From: Candidatus Gastranaerophilales bacterium
Lineage (GTDB): Bacteria > Cyanobacteriota > Vampirovibrionia > Gastranaerophilales > Gastranaerophilaceae
Direction of reading: 5' to 3'
Assembly (NCBI GenBank): GCA_947624645.1
Contig: CANQLG010000018.1
Location: forward strand, 1-35,043
DNA length: 35,043 nucleotides
This document shows, piece by piece, positions 32,518 through 35,043 of the stretch. The notes under the pieces are model-generated. The model was not told the origin of the DNA. It saw only the letters and a list, made by a program, of their open reading frames with translations, and did no database searches. The translations under genes and the position numbers were made by a program. Every line of letters begins with the position of its first letter. Positions within the stretch are counted from its first letter, which is position 1.

Positions 32518-34419
32518 TTAATTAAAATATTCATTTAATAATTGTTTTTTCATTTCTTCATATATAGTTTTATCGGATTTTATGTATGTTTTTTTATCTT
32601 TTGAGTAAAGCGGAAAATCTTTTTCATCATCTTCAAATGCTTTTAGTGCAATTTGTTTCATTTTTGTTTTATCAGCTTTTTTAATGTAGTTTTCTGTTTC
32701 TATACCACCAACCTGCATTAATGTATTAATTAACTTTTCACCCATATCTTTTGATAAATTATCAAGATATTGTTGTCTCAATTTTGCAATAAAATACCAG
32801 TATACCGCTTTATCCGTATCATAGGAAATAAGATTATCCGATAAATAGAATAAGCCGTATGGTTTAAAATTATTTCTGTTTTTTATAAAAAAATCATTTA
32901 TCTGTTTATTATCCTTAGGCAGTTTTTGTATTAATTGTCCAAAATCAAGCCAATAATCTCCCTTTGCATATTGCGCCAGTTTGTTTAATTCATTTGTGTA
33001 ATCGTCTTTAATTATAGGTTTATTTTTCGGATTATAAGTTTTATTTCCGTTTTTATCTAAGAAGGTATATTTTACATCATCTTTATTTGCAAGAGTTTTT
33101 CCTGCTCCGTCTTCAAAATCGTATGCACGGTACAGTGTCTGAGGAATGACAAAAGTTCCTGTTTCATTTATATAACCATATAAGTCGTTATCTTCTTTTT
33201 GGGCAACAGCAAGTCCTTCACTGAAATCAGCAATATAATAAAATTCGGGTTTTACCGTATATTCTCCCTTTTTATTAATAATTCCGTATTTTCTATTTTC
33301 ATATTCTACTACCGCAAGGCCGTTATTAAAGTTACCTGCCGTTACGAATTGTGGTTTTATTACGGTTGTTCCCGTTTTATCTATGTATCCGTATTTACTG
33401 TTGGCTTTATATTTTGCCAGTCCGTCAGAGAAGGGGTAAATGTTTTCTGCGCTTTTATCTTTTACAATTATAACTTCATTCCCTTTGTTATCATAATAAC
33501 TGACTCTTGAAGTATCTTCAAAAATATAATTGCCTCGAATTTGCGGCATTCTTGGGTATTTAGGTTTTGTTAAAATATTTCCTTTTGAATCCTTTATACC
33601 CCATAACCCGTCTTCTTCAAATGCTGTGTATCTTTCTCCTTGATATTGAGCTTGAACATGAGCGTCAATTTCTTTATATATCAGTTTAGATTCTTCTTCC
33701 GTAAGATTTTTAATGAATTTGCCCTTTGAAGTATAAATTGAATATTTGTTTTTATTGCTGGTTGTTAATATTCGGTTATTTTTAAGATAATGTATATTTT
33801 TAAATTTATGCGGGATTATGGTTTCTCCCTTAGTATTATTTACACCCCAGCCATCTTTGGTCATCGTTGAAATTAATCCAGATGCATGCAGATTATATAT
33901 TTCGAGAAAATCAAATTTTGTTAACAGATTTCCCACTTTATCCGCAATTGCTTTAAAATTACCATCCTGTAAAATTATTATTTCATTATAAATATCAATT
34001 ATACTATATTCGGGGAAATTATATAATTCTTTGCCGTTTACATCATATACTGCGTATTTATATCCTGCTTCGGCTGCTCTTAATCCTTCTTGTGATGAAG
34101 AAATATTTCTGTATTTAAATGGTAATAACACTTTCCCTTCTTTATTTATCAGACCGTAAAAGTTATATTGTGAAACAACGGATGTTCCGTCTTCAAAATC
34201 ATAAGCTCTTGAATAAATAGCGGGAATTAATATTTTCCCTTGTTCATTCACAAATCCGTATGAATTATTGCCTCGTTGAGTTACTATTCCTAAGCCTTCA
34301 TGATATTCTGATTTTTCAGGCAAAGATAATATTTTCCCATTTTCATCAATCATCCCTTCCGCATATGCAAATCCGCAAAAGTTCGCCAGTATGATTAAAC
34401 TTAATAAAATCTTTTTCAT
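32518..34419 (-). CDS. WG-repeat protein, exported
   Basis: A 633-residue protein with signal peptide (residues 1-20, cut near A-Y-A-E). Residues about 22-470 consist of roughly ten to twelve WG (KWG) repeats of the type Y-G-F-V-N-E-x-G-K-I-L-I-P-x-x-Y-x-x-A-x-x-F-x-x-G, a beta-rich surface-type repeat common in gut bacteria. The C-terminal 118 residues form a different helical domain that also occurs in the next gene (D-K-A-V-Y-W-Y-F-I-A-K-L-R at 536-548). The ATG has GGGGGAGG 6 nt upstream. The role is unknown; binding of ligand at the cell surface or periplasm is inferred. It heads a two-gene unit, with a poly-G tract near its promoter. Confidence 0.9.
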   Translation of the reverse strand: MKKILLSLIILANFCGFAYAEGMIDENGKILSLPEKSEYHEGLGIVTQRGNNSYGFVNEQGKILIPAIYSRAYDFEDGTSVVSQYNFYGLINKEGKVLLPFKYRNISSSQEGLRAAEAGYKYAVYDVNGKELYNFPEYSIIDIYNEIIILQDGNFKAIADKVGNLLTKFDFLEIYNLHASGLISTMTKDGWGVNNTKGETIIPHKFKNIHYLKNNRILTTSNKNKYSIYTSKGKFIKNLTEEESKLIYKEIDAHVQAQYQGERYTAFEEDGLWGIKDSKGNILTKPKYPRMPQIRGNYIFEDTSRVSYYDNKGNEVIIVKDKSAENIYPFSDGLAKYKANSKYGYIDKTGTTVIKPQFVTAGNFNNGLAVVEYENRKYGIINKKGEYTVKPEFYYIADFSEGLAVAQKEDNDLYGYINETGTFVIPQTLYRAYDFEDGAGKTLANKDDVKYTFLDKNGNKTYNPKNKPIIKDDYTNELNKLAQYAKGDYWLDFGQLIQKLPKDNKQINDFFIKNRNNFKPYGLFYLSDNLISYDTDKAVYWYFIAKLRQQYLDNLSKDMGEKLINTLMQVGGIETENYIKKADKTKMKQIALKAFEDDEKDFPLYSKDKKTYIKSDKTIYEEMKKQLLNEYFN

Positions 34420-34443
34420 AATTTACCTCCCCCAATGTAAAAT

Positions 34444-34452
34444 ATTGTATCA
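34444..34452 (-). promoter_or_regulatory. Extended -10 promoter of the WG-repeat unit
   Basis: Minus strand TGATACAAT (TG at 34452-34451, TACAAT 34449-34444). The start would be near 34437. The -35 position falls inside the 11-base G/C tract at 34462-34472. Confidence 0.5.
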
Positions 34453-34461
34453 AATTTTCTC

Positions 34462-34472
34462 GGGGGGGGGGG
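34462..34472. repeat. Homopolymer tract of 11 G
   Basis: Eleven consecutive G on the plus strand (C on the coding strand of the WG gene), 12 bp upstream of the -10 box. Such runs are very rare in AT-rich DNA and prone to slipped-strand length change. Confidence 0.9.
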
Positions 34473-34484
34473 AAGTCCTCTCAT

Positions 34485-34516
34485 AAAAAAGGAGCTAAGT
34501 TTTCACTTAACTCCTT
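34485..34516 (-). terminator. rRNA operon terminator
   Basis: Minus strand: AAGGAGTTAAGT (34516-34505), loop GAAA, ACTTAGCTCCTT (34500-34489), 12-bp stem with one G-U or mismatch, then a T-run TTTTTT. It lies 11 bp after the 5S gene. Confidence 0.85.
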
Positions 34517-34527
34517 GTAAACTTGAA

Positions 34528-34642
34528 TCCGGCAACTAGCTATTTTCCCGGGCGGTCCTCCGCCAAGTATTTTCACCGCAAGTAGTCTTTACGACCGTGT
34601 TCGGAATGGGAACGGGTGGTGTCCTACCGCTTGATCACCGGA
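34528..34642 (-). rRNA. rrf: 5S ribosomal RNA
   Basis: About 115 nt. On the minus strand the conserved loop region C-C-C-G-T-T-C-C-C-A-T-T-C-C-G-A-A-C-A-C is present, and the terminal stem TCCGGTGA pairs with TTGCCGGA. The ends are set by that stem and may shift by a base or two. It follows the 23S gene after about 240 bp. Confidence 0.95.
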
Positions 34643-34882
34643 AATCTTTTGTAAAATGACCTTTTATTAAAATATCGGTCATTTAACAAGCATTTCCGCT
34701 TGCACACTGATTACTGCAAAGAATTACAATTTTAATCATCTGTTATAATTGGTTGTAAATTATTGCTCCAAGCACAACTTAGAACACCGTATCAGAAACC
34801 TGACGGTTTCTTGTACTCCGTTCAACTGTTGCTACTTCAGGTTCGCTTCGCGTTCGCTGCGCTACACCTTACGCAAAATTTA
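34643..34882 (-). other. 23S-5S spacer
   Basis: About 240 bases, no tRNA. It holds an 8-bp stem AAATGACC / GGTCATTT (34654-34684), a hairpin AGAAACC / GGTTTCT (34794-34811), both possible RNA-processing stems, and a GC-rich patch of repeated TTCGC words (34841-34862) that contrasts with the AT-rich surroundings. The spacer is longer than usual. Confidence 0.7.
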
Positions 34883-35043
34883 GGAAAAGCCCTCGTCCTA
34901 TTAGTATCACTCGCCTGAATATGTTGCCACACTTACAGCTATGACCTATCAACCACGTGATCTGCGTGGGGACTTACCTGGTTACCCAGAAAGAGAACTC
35001 ATCTTTCGGTGGGCTTCGTACTTATATGCTTTCAGCACTTATC
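34883..35043 (-). rRNA. rrl: 23S ribosomal RNA, 3' end
   Basis: The last ~160 nt of 23S rRNA on the minus strand: G-C-T-G-A-A-A-G-C-A-T near 35035, then G-A-A-G-C-C-C-A-C-C, A-G-A-T-G-A-G-T-T-C-T-C and, near the 3' end, A-C-T-A-A-T-A-G-G, all in the expected order. The 5' part lies beyond the window. The exact 3' end is approximate. Confidence 0.95.

Noticed and set aside
34643-34882. tRNA gene in the 23S-5S spacer
   Set aside because: No cloverleaf or GTTCNA loop with matching stems was found; only simple hairpins.

Overview
The window is AT-rich chromosomal DNA from a diderm bacterium, most likely a non-photosynthetic cyanobacterial relative from an animal gut (Vampirovibrionia / Gastranaerophilales, 'Melainabacteria'). 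The grounds are: efp directly followed by accB, a cyanobacterial gene pair; an EF-P of cyanobacterial type; an outer-membrane autotransporter; the low GC content; and several proteins with an N-terminal tail ending in an F-x-G motif, which I associate with this group. This placement is inference from gene content; no 16S rRNA is present.

Layout. 1-2240 is an accessory edge: the start of a type I restriction specificity gene (hsdS) with no ATG, a tyrosine recombinase facing away from it, and a truncated flavodoxin remnant. 2334-6335 (+) carries a DNA alkyltransferase, a membrane protein, a tiny protein made of six-residue Asp-rich repeats, an HExxH metalloprotease-like protein and an M20 peptidase. 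6521-12375 (-) is mostly housekeeping: accB, efp, an unknown gene, an M14 amidase-like peptidase, pepA, and a sensorless histidine kinase coupled to a REC/GGDEF-like/REC regulator.

12443-19469 starts with a LOG-family gene and then holds the most unusual block: five radical SAM proteins plus a divergent ketopantoate-reductase-like enzyme. Two transcription units diverge from an overlapping promoter pair at 16080-16130. Four of the five radical SAM proteins share an N-terminal Cys pattern that could hold an extra Fe-S cluster. No RiPP precursor fits in the gaps, so the substrate is unknown.

19518-31852 holds a phosphohexomutase with an F-x-G tail, a convergent autotransporter, a MerR/iron-sulfur flavoprotein operon with a MerR-type 19-bp spacer promoter, an F-x-G membrane protein, an RqcH/NFACT protein, a Gly/Ala-rich protein, a LuxR-type regulator, and a membrane protein plus patatin pair. 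31869-34419 (-) is a two-gene operon of a WG-repeat protein and a smaller exported protein that share a domain. It is preceded by an 11-G tract close to its promoter. 34485-35043 (-) is the end of an rRNA operon (23S 3' end, 5S, terminator).

Starts were corrected where Shine-Dalgarno sequences or promoters decide them. Several genes have a -10 box only 6-7 nt before the ATG and may be leaderless.
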